From an uncultured Clostridia bacterium (GTDB lineage Bacteria; Bacillota; Clostridia; Christensenellales; UBA1242): 64,000 bases of DNA. Numbering within the stretch: the stretch's first letter is position 1; every line of letters starts with the position of its first letter. Made by a program: the position numbers and the translations under genes. Positions 7,788 to 17,177 of this stretch are shown here, piece after piece. The notes under the pieces were generated by a model that was not told the origin of the DNA, searched no databases, and saw nothing but the letters and a program-made list of their open reading frames with translations. The DNA is taken from positions 43,749-107,748 of the forward strand of contig CALVZQ010000006.1 in the NCBI GenBank assembly GCA_944372585.1, in the 5' to 3' direction.

Positions 7788-10598
7788 ATGGCGGTTTATA
7801 AACTAAATTCAAAAAAGAAAAAGACTAAAAATCCTAACGCTAAGAAGATTGTTGGCTTCTCTTTGATTGCTGCAGCATCTGTTGTGTTCTTGTTCTTGAC
7901 AGGCATTGTTGCTCCAATTCAAACTTTTTTCTTGGGACTTTTTGGGGTTTTTGGTTATCCGCTTTGCATCATTCTCTTTGTTGTCGGGCTTGCACTTGTT
8001 AACAACAGAAGATATGTTATGTCGAAAAAATATACAATTTGTTTGATTTTGACGGTCTTTTTTGCTCTTTGCATTTTGCAACTTGCAATTGTGGGAAATA
8101 ATGTACAGGTTGTTGATGGTGAGAGTGTCAAGATGTCATTTTGGGACTATTTAGCAAAGAACTACACTGCAAAGTGGACTGCAGGTGGTTTTTTGGTTGG
8201 GATTTTCACAACAATTTTCTTGTATATGGCAAACATTTATGGGGCTTACATCATCTTTGCTTTGGCTTTTGTGCTTTGTCTTGCTCTTCTTTTGGACAGT
8301 TTGAAGTATATGAAAAAACAAAAGGCTGAAGACGAACCTGTTTCCGTCCAAATTAAAGACAAAAAGACTGGAAAAGTTTTGGACGAAGATGTTGAAGAAA
8401 AAGAAGTGGAAGTCATTGGAGAAAAAGTTGAAGAAGAAGCACCTAATGTTGTCTTGAATGGCAATTTGAAAGAGGAAGAAAACAAACAACTTACTGCAAG
8501 ACAAATTTTGGGATTGGACAAAAAGAGAGATAAGGCGTATGAATATGAAAAAACACCTATTCAAACAGCGAAGAAAGAACCTGAGAAACCAAAGTCTTTG
8601 AAAGAATTGATTTTGACTCCACCTCAAATTGACATTGATGAATATTTCAAAGATGTCAGAAAACAAAATGATGTGCCTGCAAAAGAAGAAATTCAAAGCA
8701 ACATCAATTCTCTTAAGACTGATGAAATTGAACCTTCAGAGGTTTATCATGAAGACGAATTTAAGCCAGACAATCAACCGGTTATCAGAAGAACGCTTCC
8801 TGAAGTTAGAAGTGAAGAATTGGTTGAAAAGGCTGATGACATTCTCAAGAGTGCCATTGAAGAAGAAAAGAAAGAAAATCCAGACATTTATGAGCACATA
8901 AATGAAGACAGTGAAAGAAATGTTATTGATAGACTTCCAGACAGAAACAACAGTGGAAGTTTTGAAAGACGTTCATTTGACAGGTCTTTTGATAGACATG
9001 AGAAACTGACAAATCAGGAAGATATTGATGCGAGAAGAGATTTTAACCGTGATTACGACAGAATTTCTGCAAGGAACGGTTCTCTCTCAAGAGAAAATTC
9101 TCCAATCCCTGACGAACAAGAACCAGAAGAAAAAGAACCTTATGTTTATGAAAAACCACCAATTGAATATATCACCACTCAAAGTGTGGACTTGTCAACT
9201 TTGAATGAAGATGTTGCAACAAAACGTGTGCTTTTGGAAAATACGCTTGAAACATTTGGTGTTCCTGCAAAAGTTCAGGGGGTTGTTGTTGGACCTGCTG
9301 TTACGCGTTATGAACTTGAAATGCCACAAGGAATTTCGGTAAGCAAAATCAAAAATCGTGCTGACGACATTGCACTTTCACTTGCAGCTGAAGGTTCAAT
9401 CAGAATTGAAGCACCTGTTCCTGGGAAAAGTGTGGTTGGTGTTGAAGTCCCAAACACTTCAATTGCAACAGTCAGTCTGAAAGATGTTCTGATTTCAAAA
9501 GAGTTTACTCAAAGTTCTTCTCCACTTACATTTGCTCTTGGAAAAGATATCACTGGAAACACCATTTGCTGCAATATGCAAAAACTTACACACCTTTTGG
9601 TTGCTGGGTCAACTGGCTCTGGTAAGAGCGTTTGTTTGAACTCCATCATCTTGAGCATCATCTACAAAGCATCGCCAGAAGATGTCAAAATCATTTTGAT
9701 TGACCCTAAGCGTGTGGAATTTTCTTCTTATGAAGCGTTGCCTCATTTGATTATGCCAAAGATTGTGTGTGAAACTCAAAAAGCAATCAACACTCTTGCT
9801 TGGGCGGTCACTGAAATGGAAAGACGTTTTGAACTTTTGGGTATGGCAAGAGTTAAAAACATTGATGAATATAACCAAACTCCAGATGTTATTTCTGGTA
9901 AAGTTGAAAAAATGCCATTCATTGTCATTATTGTTGACGAGCTTGCTGACCTTATGATGACAGGAAAGAAGGAAGTGGAAGAAAAGGTCTGTCGTCTTGC
10001 TCAGAAATCTCGTGCTGCTGGGATTCACTTGATTTTGGCAACTCAAAGACCTTCTGTTGATGTCATTACCGGATTGATTAAGAGTAACTTCCCTTCTCGT
10101 ATTGCTTTTGCTGTCACAAGTGCGGTGGACTCCATGACCATTTTGGACAGAGTTGGAGCAGAAAAACTTTTGGGAAAAGGGGATATGCTTTATTATCCAG
10201 TTGGGGCACAAGAGCCTAAACGTGTTCAAGGTTGCTTCATCACAACAGGAGAAATTAACAAGATTGTCGACTATGTTCGTGACAACAACAAACCAATTTT
10301 CGACAAAGATATTGAAGAGCAAATTTTGAATCCTAACAAAAATAACAATTCTGGTCCGGGTTATAACAACGAGATGGACCCATTGTTGCCACAAGCACTG
10401 AAGGCTTCAATTGAATGCAAGCAGGCAAGTGCAACGATGATCAGAAGACGTTTTGCCATTGGTTATCCAAGAGCTGCAAGAATCATTGACCAAATGGAAG
10501 CAGCGGGTTACATTTCTAGTGCTGACGGTGTGAAAGGCAGAACTGTTTACACCACCGAAGAAGAATTTAATGAACTTTTTGGTGACCAATTTGACTAA
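7788..10598 (+). CDS. ftsK: DNA translocase FtsK/SpoIIIE
   Basis: A 936-residue DNA translocase that moves chromosome ends through closing septa. Four membrane helices fill the first 180 residues, followed by a charged, low-complexity linker (about 180-460) and the motor: Walker A GSTGSGKSVC near residue 607, Walker B VIIVDELADLMM, and a C-terminal winged-helix gamma domain (QASATMIRRRFAIGYPRAAR). The linker includes repeated R/S/F/D-rich stretches. GGGGGTT is the ribosome site before ATG 7788. In a spore former it may serve both division and forespore DNA import; no second copy is in the window. Confidence 0.93.
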   Translation: MAVYKLNSKKKKTKNPNAKKIVGFSLIAAASVVFLFLTGIVAPIQTFFLGLFGVFGYPLCIILFVVGLALVNNRRYVMSKKYTICLILTVFFALCILQLAIVGNNVQVVDGESVKMSFWDYLAKNYTAKWTAGGFLVGIFTTIFLYMANIYGAYIIFALAFVLCLALLLDSLKYMKKQKAEDEPVSVQIKDKKTGKVLDEDVEEKEVEVIGEKVEEEAPNVVLNGNLKEEENKQLTARQILGLDKKRDKAYEYEKTPIQTAKKEPEKPKSLKELILTPPQIDIDEYFKDVRKQNDVPAKEEIQSNINSLKTDEIEPSEVYHEDEFKPDNQPVIRRTLPEVRSEELVEKADDILKSAIEEEKKENPDIYEHINEDSERNVIDRLPDRNNSGSFERRSFDRSFDRHEKLTNQEDIDARRDFNRDYDRISARNGSLSRENSPIPDEQEPEEKEPYVYEKPPIEYITTQSVDLSTLNEDVATKRVLLENTLETFGVPAKVQGVVVGPAVTRYELEMPQGISVSKIKNRADDIALSLAAEGSIRIEAPVPGKSVVGVEVPNTSIATVSLKDVLISKEFTQSSSPLTFALGKDITGNTICCNMQKLTHLLVAGSTGSGKSVCLNSIILSIIYKASPEDVKIILIDPKRVEFSSYEALPHLIMPKIVCETQKAINTLAWAVTEMERRFELLGMARVKNIDEYNQTPDVISGKVEKMPFIVIIVDELADLMMTGKKEVEEKVCRLAQKSRAAGIHLILATQRPSVDVITGLIKSNFPSRIAFAVTSAVDSMTILDRVGAEKLLGKGDMLYYPVGAQEPKRVQGCFITTGEINKIVDYVRDNNKPIFDKDIEEQILNPNKNNNSGPGYNNEMDPLLPQALKASIECKQASATMIRRRFAIGYPRAARIIDQMEAAGYISSADGVKGRTVYTTEEEFNELFGDQFD

Positions 10599-10689
10599 TG
10601 CGAAAATGAAATTTGGGTTTTAACTGAATTGAAGATTTGCTTTATTGCTTAAGAATAGATTACAAAATTAATTAACGAGAGAGAAGAAA

Positions 10690-12021
10690 ATGGACGAAAG
10701 ATTGAAAGGAAAAAAAGTGTCTGCAATTTCTCTTGGTTGTGACAAAAACCGTGTTGACCTTGAGAAAATTCTTTTTAGACTGAAAGATTATGGCTTTGAA
10801 ATTGTGGAAAATGTCAGTGATGCAAACATTGTCATTGTGAACACTTGTGCATTCATCACACCTGCAAAACAAGAGGCCCTTGACAACATTTTTCAAATGT
10901 GTCTGTTGAAAAACAGCGGCGCAATTGAAAAAGTGATTGTCAGTGGTTGTTTGTCTCAAAGGCATAAAGATGAACTTGTGAAAGAGATTCCAGAAGTTGA
11001 TGCGTTTTTGGTTGCAGCTGACAATCAGAACATTTGCCAAATCATTGAAAAGTTGTACGGTGTTGAACAAAGCAAACCAAAAAGCAAACTTGGAAGAATT
11101 TTCACAAGCAGAGGTGCTTATGCTTATCTGAAAATTGCGGAGGGGTGCAGTAATGCTTGTTCTTATTGCACAATTCCAAGAATTAAGGGCAGATATCAAA
11201 GTTATCCAATTGATGAAATTGTGGACGAGGCAAAATATCTTGCTGACAACGGTGTGAAAGAGCTCATTGTTGTTGCTCAAGATGTCACCAGATATGGTGA
11301 AGATTTGTATGGCAAAAACAGATTGGTGGAATTGTGTCAAAGACTTGCAAAGATTGACAAGATAAAGTGGATAAGACTGCATTATGCGTATCCAGAAAAA
11401 ACTGATGACAATCTTTTGAATTTCATTGAAAAAGAGCCTAAAATGTGCAAATATCTGGATATTCCACTTCAACATATTGATGACAGAATTTTGAAAAGTA
11501 TGAGAAGAAGAATGTCTGAAGAAGACACCAGAAAACTTATCGACAAACTCACAAGCGAATACCACAACATTGAACTTAGGACAACCTTCATTGTTGGGTA
11601 TCCAAGCGAGACGAAGGCTGATTTTGAAAAGTTGTGCGATTTTGTCAAGAAAACAAGATTTGATTATGCTGGTTTCTTTCCATATTATCGTGAAGAAAAT
11701 ACGCCAAGTTATTTCATGGAAGGCCAAGTGAGCGAATTTACTAAAAAAAGACGACTGAAGAAAATTCAAAAAATTCAAAGCAATGTCGTGACCGAAAAGA
11801 CAAAAGAGAAAATTGGCAAAGTTTTTACAGTGCTTGTTGACTATTTTGACGAAAACACTGGTCTTTATGTCGGTCATACTGAGTTTTTATCTCCAACAGT
11901 TGACTTTGGTGTGGAAATTGTGGATAATGAAAATGTCAAAGTTGGCGAGTTTGTGAAAGTCAAATTTGTTGACTTTAATGGTGAAAATTATAAAGGAGTT
12001 TATTATGAATCTTCCAAATAA
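10690..12021 (+). CDS. rimO: Ribosomal protein S12 methylthiotransferase RimO
   Basis: A 443-residue radical-SAM enzyme that methylthiolates an Asp of ribosomal protein S12. It has the N-terminal MTTase domain (AISLGCDKNRVD, NTCAFI, VSGCLSQR supplying three Cys for the second FeS cluster), the radical-SAM CSNACSYCTIP motif near residues 153-160, and a C-terminal TRAM domain ending in GVYYESSK. The LGCDKNxVD signature and LQHIDDRIL separate RimO from MiaB, which is also in this window. Its stop overlaps the start of pgsA by 17 bases. Confidence 0.93.
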   Translation: MDERLKGKKVSAISLGCDKNRVDLEKILFRLKDYGFEIVENVSDANIVIVNTCAFITPAKQEALDNIFQMCLLKNSGAIEKVIVSGCLSQRHKDELVKEIPEVDAFLVAADNQNICQIIEKLYGVEQSKPKSKLGRIFTSRGAYAYLKIAEGCSNACSYCTIPRIKGRYQSYPIDEIVDEAKYLADNGVKELIVVAQDVTRYGEDLYGKNRLVELCQRLAKIDKIKWIRLHYAYPEKTDDNLLNFIEKEPKMCKYLDIPLQHIDDRILKSMRRRMSEEDTRKLIDKLTSEYHNIELRTTFIVGYPSETKADFEKLCDFVKKTRFDYAGFFPYYREENTPSYFMEGQVSEFTKKRRLKKIQKIQSNVVTEKTKEKIGKVFTVLVDYFDENTGLYVGHTEFLSPTVDFGVEIVDNENVKVGEFVKVKFVDFNGENYKGVYYESSK

Positions 12022-12640
12022 AATAACTTGCGTTAGACTTGCGCTTATTCCAATTTTTGTGTTTTTCTATATGGCTGATTTCATTCCTTATGGAAAACTT
12101 GTTGCAACAATAGTCTTTGCTGCTGCTTGTCTTACCGATTTCATTGATGGCAAGATTGCAAGGAGCAGGGGACTTGTCACAAATTTGGGAAAATTTCTTG
12201 ACCCTATTGCTGACAAAGTTTTGGTTATGGCTGGACTTTTGCTTTTGATTGCTTATCCAATTGTTCCAAATGTTGGAACTGAAGTTGCGCCTGTAATCAT
12301 GCCTCAATATGTTGGGATTATCGCAGCAATCATCATTCTTGCAAGAGAACTTATTATCAGTGCTTTCCGTCAAGTTGCAGCAACAAAAAATGTCGTTTTG
12401 GCTGCTGATATGTATGGAAAAGTTAAGGCTGTTTTCCAATTTATCACATTGATTTTCTATTTTGTTTACGCATTTGTTATTGAAGAATTTTATAATGCAG
12501 GCAGCCAGGCTTGGCTTACTGCAAACACAGTGCTCAATATCATTGGATATGTTTTGCTTGCTGTGACAGTCATCATGACAATTGTTTCTGCTTGGAAATA
12601 TATTTCAAACAACAGACAGGTGCTTAAAGATGCAAAATAA
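12005..12640 (+). CDS. pgsA: CDP-diacylglycerol--glycerol-3-phosphate 3-phosphatidyltransferase
   Basis: A 211-residue integral membrane enzyme making phosphatidylglycerophosphate, the first step towards phosphatidylglycerol. The CDP-alcohol phosphotransferase motif D-G-x2-A-R-x8-G-x3-D-x3-D is complete within DGKIARSRGLVTNLGKFLD plus PIAD. Five or six hydrophobic segments are visible. AAAGGAG (11993-11999) sets ATG 12005. It overlaps rimO upstream and the cinA-like gene downstream, giving the common Firmicute order rimO-pgsA-cinA-recA. Confidence 0.93.
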   Translation: MNLPNKITCVRLALIPIFVFFYMADFIPYGKLVATIVFAAACLTDFIDGKIARSRGLVTNLGKFLDPIADKVLVMAGLLLLIAYPIVPNVGTEVAPVIMPQYVGIIAAIIILARELIISAFRQVAATKNVVLAADMYGKVKAVFQFITLIFYFVYAFVIEEFYNAGSQAWLTANTVLNIIGYVLLAVTVIMTIVSAWKYISNNRQVLKDAK

Positions 12641-13646
12641 AGTTATTGTCTTTTCTGACAATCAAAATTTGACATCAAAATGTTTGGAGAAAATCGAAAA
12701 GTCGCTTCTCAAAAGAGGACTTTTTGACTTTTCTTTTTTATCATGTTCTCTTTATGCTGATTGTGTTGGCTTTTGCATTGATGCCAAAAATTCCTACGAT
12801 AATGCTATCATAATTTGTGATAATGACAATGTTGACAAATTGGTTGAGGCAAGCAAAACTGACACTGACAATTTGACATTGATTCAAGAACAGGCGATTA
12901 AACTTGAACAGACCACAACATATCGCAAAATGTTGTTTGTTCCAATTGAACTTGATACTGACAAATTTTTGGACGAACTTTTGCAGTCAAAAGATGTTTT
13001 TTCTTGTTCCATATTTGGGAAAAGTAAAAATTTTGTGGTTTCAAAATTTGAGGAAATTAAAGCACAGAAAGAAAATTTTGATTATAAAATAATAACAAAT
13101 TCTGCGTTTTTACATATTGTTTATTATTCTAAGTTTGTTGATGAAAGTGTTCTTGTTGAAAAATTTGGTGACGGACTTTTTGCAACAAATGACAAAGATT
13201 TGGTTGTTTGTTGTGGTGAAATTTTGAGACGAAATTCTTTGTCTATTTCCATTTGTGATGGTCTTACTGTTGGAAAAATTTCGGAAAAATTGTCTGAGTT
13301 TGATGAGAATGACAAGATCAACATCAGTGAAAGTTTGATTATGTTTGGGGACAATTCCTTTGAAAAACTTGGCATTGAAAAGACCTTTCTTGATGAACAT
13401 GGAACGGTTAGCAAGGAGACTGCTTTTGTTATGGCGAAAAATCTTTTGAAAAATGCGGAATCAGATTTGGCTTTGGTAGTTTCTGGTTTTGATTGTGATG
13501 CCGGAAGATGTTTTGTTGCTGTTGGAAACAAAAAAGAAATTCATGTCTTCTCTTCAGTTTTTTATGGAAACAGAAATGAAAGAATGGAAAATGTTTCAAG
13601 TTTTGCACTGTTTAGGTTGCTCAAATTTTTGAAAGAAAAATATTGA
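12630..13646 (+). CDS. Strongly degenerate CinA-like protein
   Basis: A 338-residue protein placed exactly where cinA lies in the pgsA-cinA-recA order of many Firmicutes. The C-terminal third follows the CinA amidohydrolase layout: SLSISICDGLTVGKISEKL replaces the usual ES-x-TGG helix, then EKLGIEKTFL, EHGTVSKETAFVMAKNLL, LALVVSGFDCDAG and GNRNERMENVSSFAL. The N-terminal MoCF-like domain is hardly recognisable and lacks the GDELL and GGTGPT motifs. Both active sites therefore look lost. The start ATG 12630 overlaps the pgsA end by 11 bases. The assignment rests as much on position as on sequence. Confidence 0.6.
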   Translation: MQNKVIVFSDNQNLTSKCLEKIEKSLLKRGLFDFSFLSCSLYADCVGFCIDAKNSYDNAIIICDNDNVDKLVEASKTDTDNLTLIQEQAIKLEQTTTYRKMLFVPIELDTDKFLDELLQSKDVFSCSIFGKSKNFVVSKFEEIKAQKENFDYKIITNSAFLHIVYYSKFVDESVLVEKFGDGLFATNDKDLVVCCGEILRRNSLSISICDGLTVGKISEKLSEFDENDKINISESLIMFGDNSFEKLGIEKTFLDEHGTVSKETAFVMAKNLLKNAESDLALVVSGFDCDAGRCFVAVGNKKEIHVFSSVFYGNRNERMENVSSFALFRLLKFLKEKY

Positions 13647-13674
13647 TAAGCACTGAAAATGTTATGATTTCATT

Positions 13675-13703
13675 TTGAAATTTGTGATGATTTGAGTTAA
13701 AAT
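13675..13703 (+). promoter_or_regulatory. Predicted recA promoter
   Basis: TTGAAA (13675-13680), 17 bases, TAAAAT (13698-13703), start expected near 13710. I found no GAAC-N4-GTTC LexA box of the Gram-positive type in the gap. Confidence 0.55.
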
Positions 13704-13741
13704 ATAACTATAAAAAGACAATAAGAATTTAGGAGATTGTT

Positions 13742-14788
13742 ATGGCTGAAAAAGAAAAGAAAGATCCTAGAGAAGAAGCTCTTGAGCAAGCACTTCTCAA
13801 GATTGAAAAAGATTTCGGAAAGGGTGCAATCATGAAACTTGGAGACCAACCTTATCAAAAAGTTGATGTCATTCCAACTGGTTGTTTGACTCTTGATATG
13901 GCACTTGGAATTGGTGGTATTCCTCGCGGAAGAATTATTGAAATTTATGGACCAGAATCTTCTGGTAAGACCACAGTTTCTTTGCATATGGTTGCTGAAG
14001 CACAAAAGATGGGTGGACGTGCTGCGTTTATTGATGCAGAGCACGCTCTTGACCCTGTGTATGCAGAAAAATTGGGTGTTGACATCAAATCTTTGTATGT
14101 TTCTCAACCTGATAATGGAGAACAAGCATTGAACATTTGTGACACACTTATTCGTTCTGGCGCTTTTGACATTATTGTTGTGGACTCTGTTGCAGCACTT
14201 ACACCAAAAGCAGAAATTGACGGAGAAATGGGTGACAATCATGTTGGTCTTCAAGCAAGAATGATGAGTCAAGCACTCAGAAAAATGACTTCTGTTTCTT
14301 CAAAGAGCAACACTGCTGTGATTTTCATCAATCAACTTCGTGATAAGATTGGGGTTATGTTTGGCTCTCCAGAAACAACAACTGGTGGTAAGGCTTTGAA
14401 GTTCTATGCAAGCATTCGTCTTGATGTCAGAAAAACTGACACAATCAAAGAAGGTCAAAACATAATCGGAAACAGAACAAAAGTTAAGGTTGTTAAAAAC
14501 AAACTTGCTCCACCTTTCAAGACTGCAGAATTTGACATTATGTATGGTCAAGGAATTTCTAAGTCAGGTTGCATTTTGGATATGGCTTTAAACTTGGGAC
14601 TTATTAAGAAAAGCGGTGCTTGGTTCTCTTATAATGATGAAAAAATTGGTCAAGGAAAGGAAAATACAAAGACCTATCTTGAAAAGAATCCTGACATCAT
14701 GAATGAAATTGAAACAAAAATCAGAGAACAGATGACTGGTTCTGATTTGCCAAGTTCAGAAGACGAAGATGACAACATTGAAGACTGA
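13742..14788 (+). CDS. recA: Recombinase RecA
   Basis: A 348-residue RecA, the DNA-strand-exchange protein of recombination and SOS signalling. Walker A is GPESSGKTT near residue 70, Walker [13 protein letters not shown], and the conserved [26 protein letters not shown] and [10 protein letters not shown] blocks are all present. The C terminus is short and acidic ([11 protein letters not shown]). AGGAGATTGTT precedes ATG 13742. It has its own predicted promoter and terminator, so it is probably monocistronic. Confidence 0.97.
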   Translation: MAEKEKKDPREEALEQALLKIEKDFGKGAIMKLGDQPYQKVDVIPTGCLTLDMALGIGGIPRGRIIEIYGPESSGKTTVSLHMVAEAQKMGGRAAFIDAEHALDPVYAEKLGVDIKSLYVSQPDNGEQALNICDTLIRSGAFDIIVVDSVAALTPKAEIDGEMGDNHVGLQARMMSQALRKMTSVSSKSNTAVIFINQLRDKIGVMFGSPETTTGGKALKFYASIRLDVRKTDTIKEGQNIIGNRTKVKVVKNKLAPPFKTAEFDIMYGQGISKSGCILDMALNLGLIKKSGAWFSYNDEKIGQGKENTKTYLEKNPDIMNEIETKIREQMTGSDLPSSEDEDDNIED

Positions 14789-14823
14789 TTTTGAAGTTTG
14801 AATTGCTTGTGTTTGAGATGATA

Positions 14824-14853
14824 AAAAGACGATCATTTGATTCGTCTTTTTTT
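14824..14853 (+). terminator. Intrinsic terminator after recA
   Basis: AAAAGACGA (14824-14832) pairs with TCGTCTTTT (14842-14850), followed by T. It lies directly before the end of the convergent penicillin-binding protein gene. Confidence 0.85.
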
Positions 14854-14854
14854 G

Positions 14855-17098
14855 TTAAATATACCATTTTTGTTTTGGTTGAGTCTGTGTTTGTGTGGTT
14901 TTTGTGAGATTGAACTTTTTTTCTGCTTGCAAAGATTTGTCATTTTCACCAATGTAGTTTGCAATAATTTTGATTGTTGTTTCTTTTTCAGGAAAACTCA
15001 GTCTCAATGTGAGTTGTCCTTGTTTGTCTTCGACTTTTTGATATGGAATGTCGTCTTTATATATTTGATATTCAAGATGCTTTTGTGCGTTGAGAGAAAG
15101 GATAATTTGATTGTTTTCCACCTTTGTTTCAGCCGAGATTTGTGGTTTTTCGGTGAAGTTTTCAGAGATTTCAGTTGGCATATTGAAACGAGAGAACAAG
15201 CAAGTTTCTATGAAGCGAGCAGGGGCATAAGGGCTTGCAAGAACCAGTCTGTGATTTTCTTCTTTCTCCAAACTGTCAATCTTCACTTCTGCAACAGATG
15301 AAGGCACATCAAATTGTTTTTTGTCGTAAGTTTGTGAGCTCACATATTGTCTCACAACTTCAGTTGGTTGATTTCCGCCAGCAATTTTTGCAGGTTCATT
15401 GGAAAGAGAACCAAACCAAACACCTATTGTTTCTGTTGGAGTGTATGAAATGTTGTATGCGTCTGTGTTTCCACTGGCATTTTTCTTGCCGACCGTTCCT
15501 GTCTTTGAGGCAATTTCGGTGTTTGTGATTGTGCTGAGCTTTCTTGCTGTTCCGCTTTTTGCAGTTTCTTGCAATATGTCTGTCATAAGGTATGCGCTGT
15601 CTTCACGGAACACCATTTGAGCGGTTGGTTTGTGAATGTAAACGAGTTTGTTGTTTTTGTCTGTGATGTATTGAATGAAGGTTGAGTTTGAAAATTGTCC
15701 TTTGTTTGCAAAAGTTGTGTAGGCGGTTGCAAGGTCTTTGATGTTGACACCATAAGTCATTCCTCCAAGAGCAAGAGCATAACTGTCATCTTTTTCGTCA
15801 AAATTTATGCCGAGTTTTTGAGCATATTGTTTGCCAGTGTCTATGCCAATGTAACTCAGAACTTTTATTGCTGGAATGTTGATTGAATTTTTCACAGCAT
15901 CGGTCACGGACATATAGCCAGAGAATTTTTTGTTGACATTGCTTGGGCTGTAGTTTCCAATCTTTATTGGTTCGTCCAGAATTTGTGTTGATGGACTGAT
16001 AACATCTTCGTTCAAAGCAGGAGCGTAGACCAAAAGTGGTTTGAGGCATGAGGCGGGTTGTCTTTTCACATCCAAGATTTTGAAATTGCTGTTTCCGTGA
16101 AATGCACTGACTCCATGTGTGGAAGCATCTATGATTATCCCTGCGTTGTCAGAGCCATCTGTTTCGTTGTTTGAAAGAGCGTTTTTCAGTGCAGTTTGTT
16201 TTTCGCTGTTGCAGTATGTGTGAATTTTGTAGCCAGCAAGAGCAATTTGTTTTGCTGGAATTTTAAGTATTTTTGATGCTTCATCAATGCTTGCTTGGGA
16301 ATATGAATTCAGTTTATTTTCATTCTTTTGGGTTATATCAAGAGTGATTGGTTGATTTTGAGTGCTCAGTTTTTCGTCAACTGTGATTTTTCCATCTTTT
16401 TCCATTTCACTTAAAACCAAGTTTCTTCTTTGCAGACAATTATCATAATTCAAGATAGGGGAATATTTGGTCGGAGATTTGATTAAACCGGCAAGTGTGC
16501 AACTTTCATTCAAATTCAAATCTTTGGCATCTTTGTTGAAATAATATTTGCTTGCACTTTCAAGACCATAACAGTTATTTCCAAAAAAGATTATGTTTAA
16601 ATAACTTTCTAATATCTCGTCCTTACTGAAATTGTTTTCAAGTTTTTTTGTCAGTGCCATTTCTTTGAGTTTCCTTTCAAAAGTCTTTTCGTTACTTAGA
16701 TGGGTGTTTTTGATGAGTTGTTGGCTTATGGTTGATGCACCTTCTTTCAACTTTCTGCTTTTGATGTTGTTTATCATGGCTTTGACAATTCTTTTCTTGT
16801 TGAGCCCTTTGTGATTGTAAAATTCTTTATCTTCAATTGAAATAAAAGCATCTTTGGTGTATTGATGTAGGATTTCAAGTTTGCAAAAATCGCCATTGAA
16901 TTGATTTTCTTCCTTTATTGGTCGATTTTTATTGTCAAAAATTTCAATTGAAAGTGAAGGAGATGTCAAACTCTCTGTGTTGAGTGGAATTGATTGATAT
17001 TTTGCATAAGAAACAGCGACTAAACTTCCACAGAAAACACAGCCAAACACCACGACAAGCACAAAAGAAATTAGACATATTTTGACAATTTTCTTCAT
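14855..17098 (-). CDS. Class A penicillin-binding protein (glycosyltransferase-transpeptidase)
   Basis: A 747-residue bifunctional peptidoglycan synthase. A single N-terminal membrane helix (LISFVLVVVFGCVFCG) is followed by a GT51 domain with ISIEDKEFYNHKG (catalytic Glu) and EGASTISQQLIKN, then a transpeptidase domain with PASCLKP (S-x-x-K), NSINIPA (S-x-N) and ASKTGT. The C-terminal extension is K/E/T/Q-rich. No clear ribosome site is seen; I chose the methionine before KKIVKI, though a GTG 36 bases upstream (17134) is possible. It converges on recA and diverges from miaB. Confidence 0.92.
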   Translation of the reverse strand: MKKIVKICLISFVLVVVFGCVFCGSLVAVSYAKYQSIPLNTESLTSPSLSIEIFDNKNRPIKEENQFNGDFCKLEILHQYTKDAFISIEDKEFYNHKGLNKKRIVKAMINNIKSRKLKEGASTISQQLIKNTHLSNEKTFERKLKEMALTKKLENNFSKDEILESYLNIIFFGNNCYGLESASKYYFNKDAKDLNLNESCTLAGLIKSPTKYSPILNYDNCLQRRNLVLSEMEKDGKITVDEKLSTQNQPITLDITQKNENKLNSYSQASIDEASKILKIPAKQIALAGYKIHTYCNSEKQTALKNALSNNETDGSDNAGIIIDASTHGVSAFHGNSNFKILDVKRQPASCLKPLLVYAPALNEDVISPSTQILDEPIKIGNYSPSNVNKKFSGYMSVTDAVKNSINIPAIKVLSYIGIDTGKQYAQKLGINFDEKDDSYALALGGMTYGVNIKDLATAYTTFANKGQFSNSTFIQYITDKNNKLVYIHKPTAQMVFREDSAYLMTDILQETAKSGTARKLSTITNTEIASKTGTVGKKNASGNTDAYNISYTPTETIGVWFGSLSNEPAKIAGGNQPTEVVRQYVSSQTYDKKQFDVPSSVAEVKIDSLEKEENHRLVLASPYAPARFIETCLFSRFNMPTEISENFTEKPQISAETKVENNQIILSLNAQKHLEYQIYKDDIPYQKVEDKQGQLTLRLSFPEKETTIKIIANYIGENDKSLQAEKKFNLTKTTQTQTQPKQKWYI

Positions 17099-17142
17099 TT
17101 TTCTATTATGTGTCGTATTTTGGTAAAAATTCACAGTTTGAC

Positions 17143-17171
17143 TTGCTTAATTTTTGTTTTTTTTGTATAAT
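17143..17171 (+). promoter_or_regulatory. Predicted promoter of the miaB-mutS-mutL-miaA operon (leaderless)
   Basis: TTGCTT (17143-17148), 17 bases, TATAAT (17166-17171). Six bases separate the -10 box from ATG 17178, so transcription should start at the start codon itself. No ribosome binding site is present. Confidence 0.6.
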
Positions 17172-17177
17172 TATGGC

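Noticed and set aside
10672-11877. Minus-strand frame of 401 codons opposite rimO
   Set aside because: Complete overlap with rimO, which has all family motifs; the composition of the antisense frame is not protein-like.
13647-13741. LexA/SOS box before recA
   Set aside because: No GAAC-N4-GTTC sequence was found in the gap; only a standard promoter is visible.
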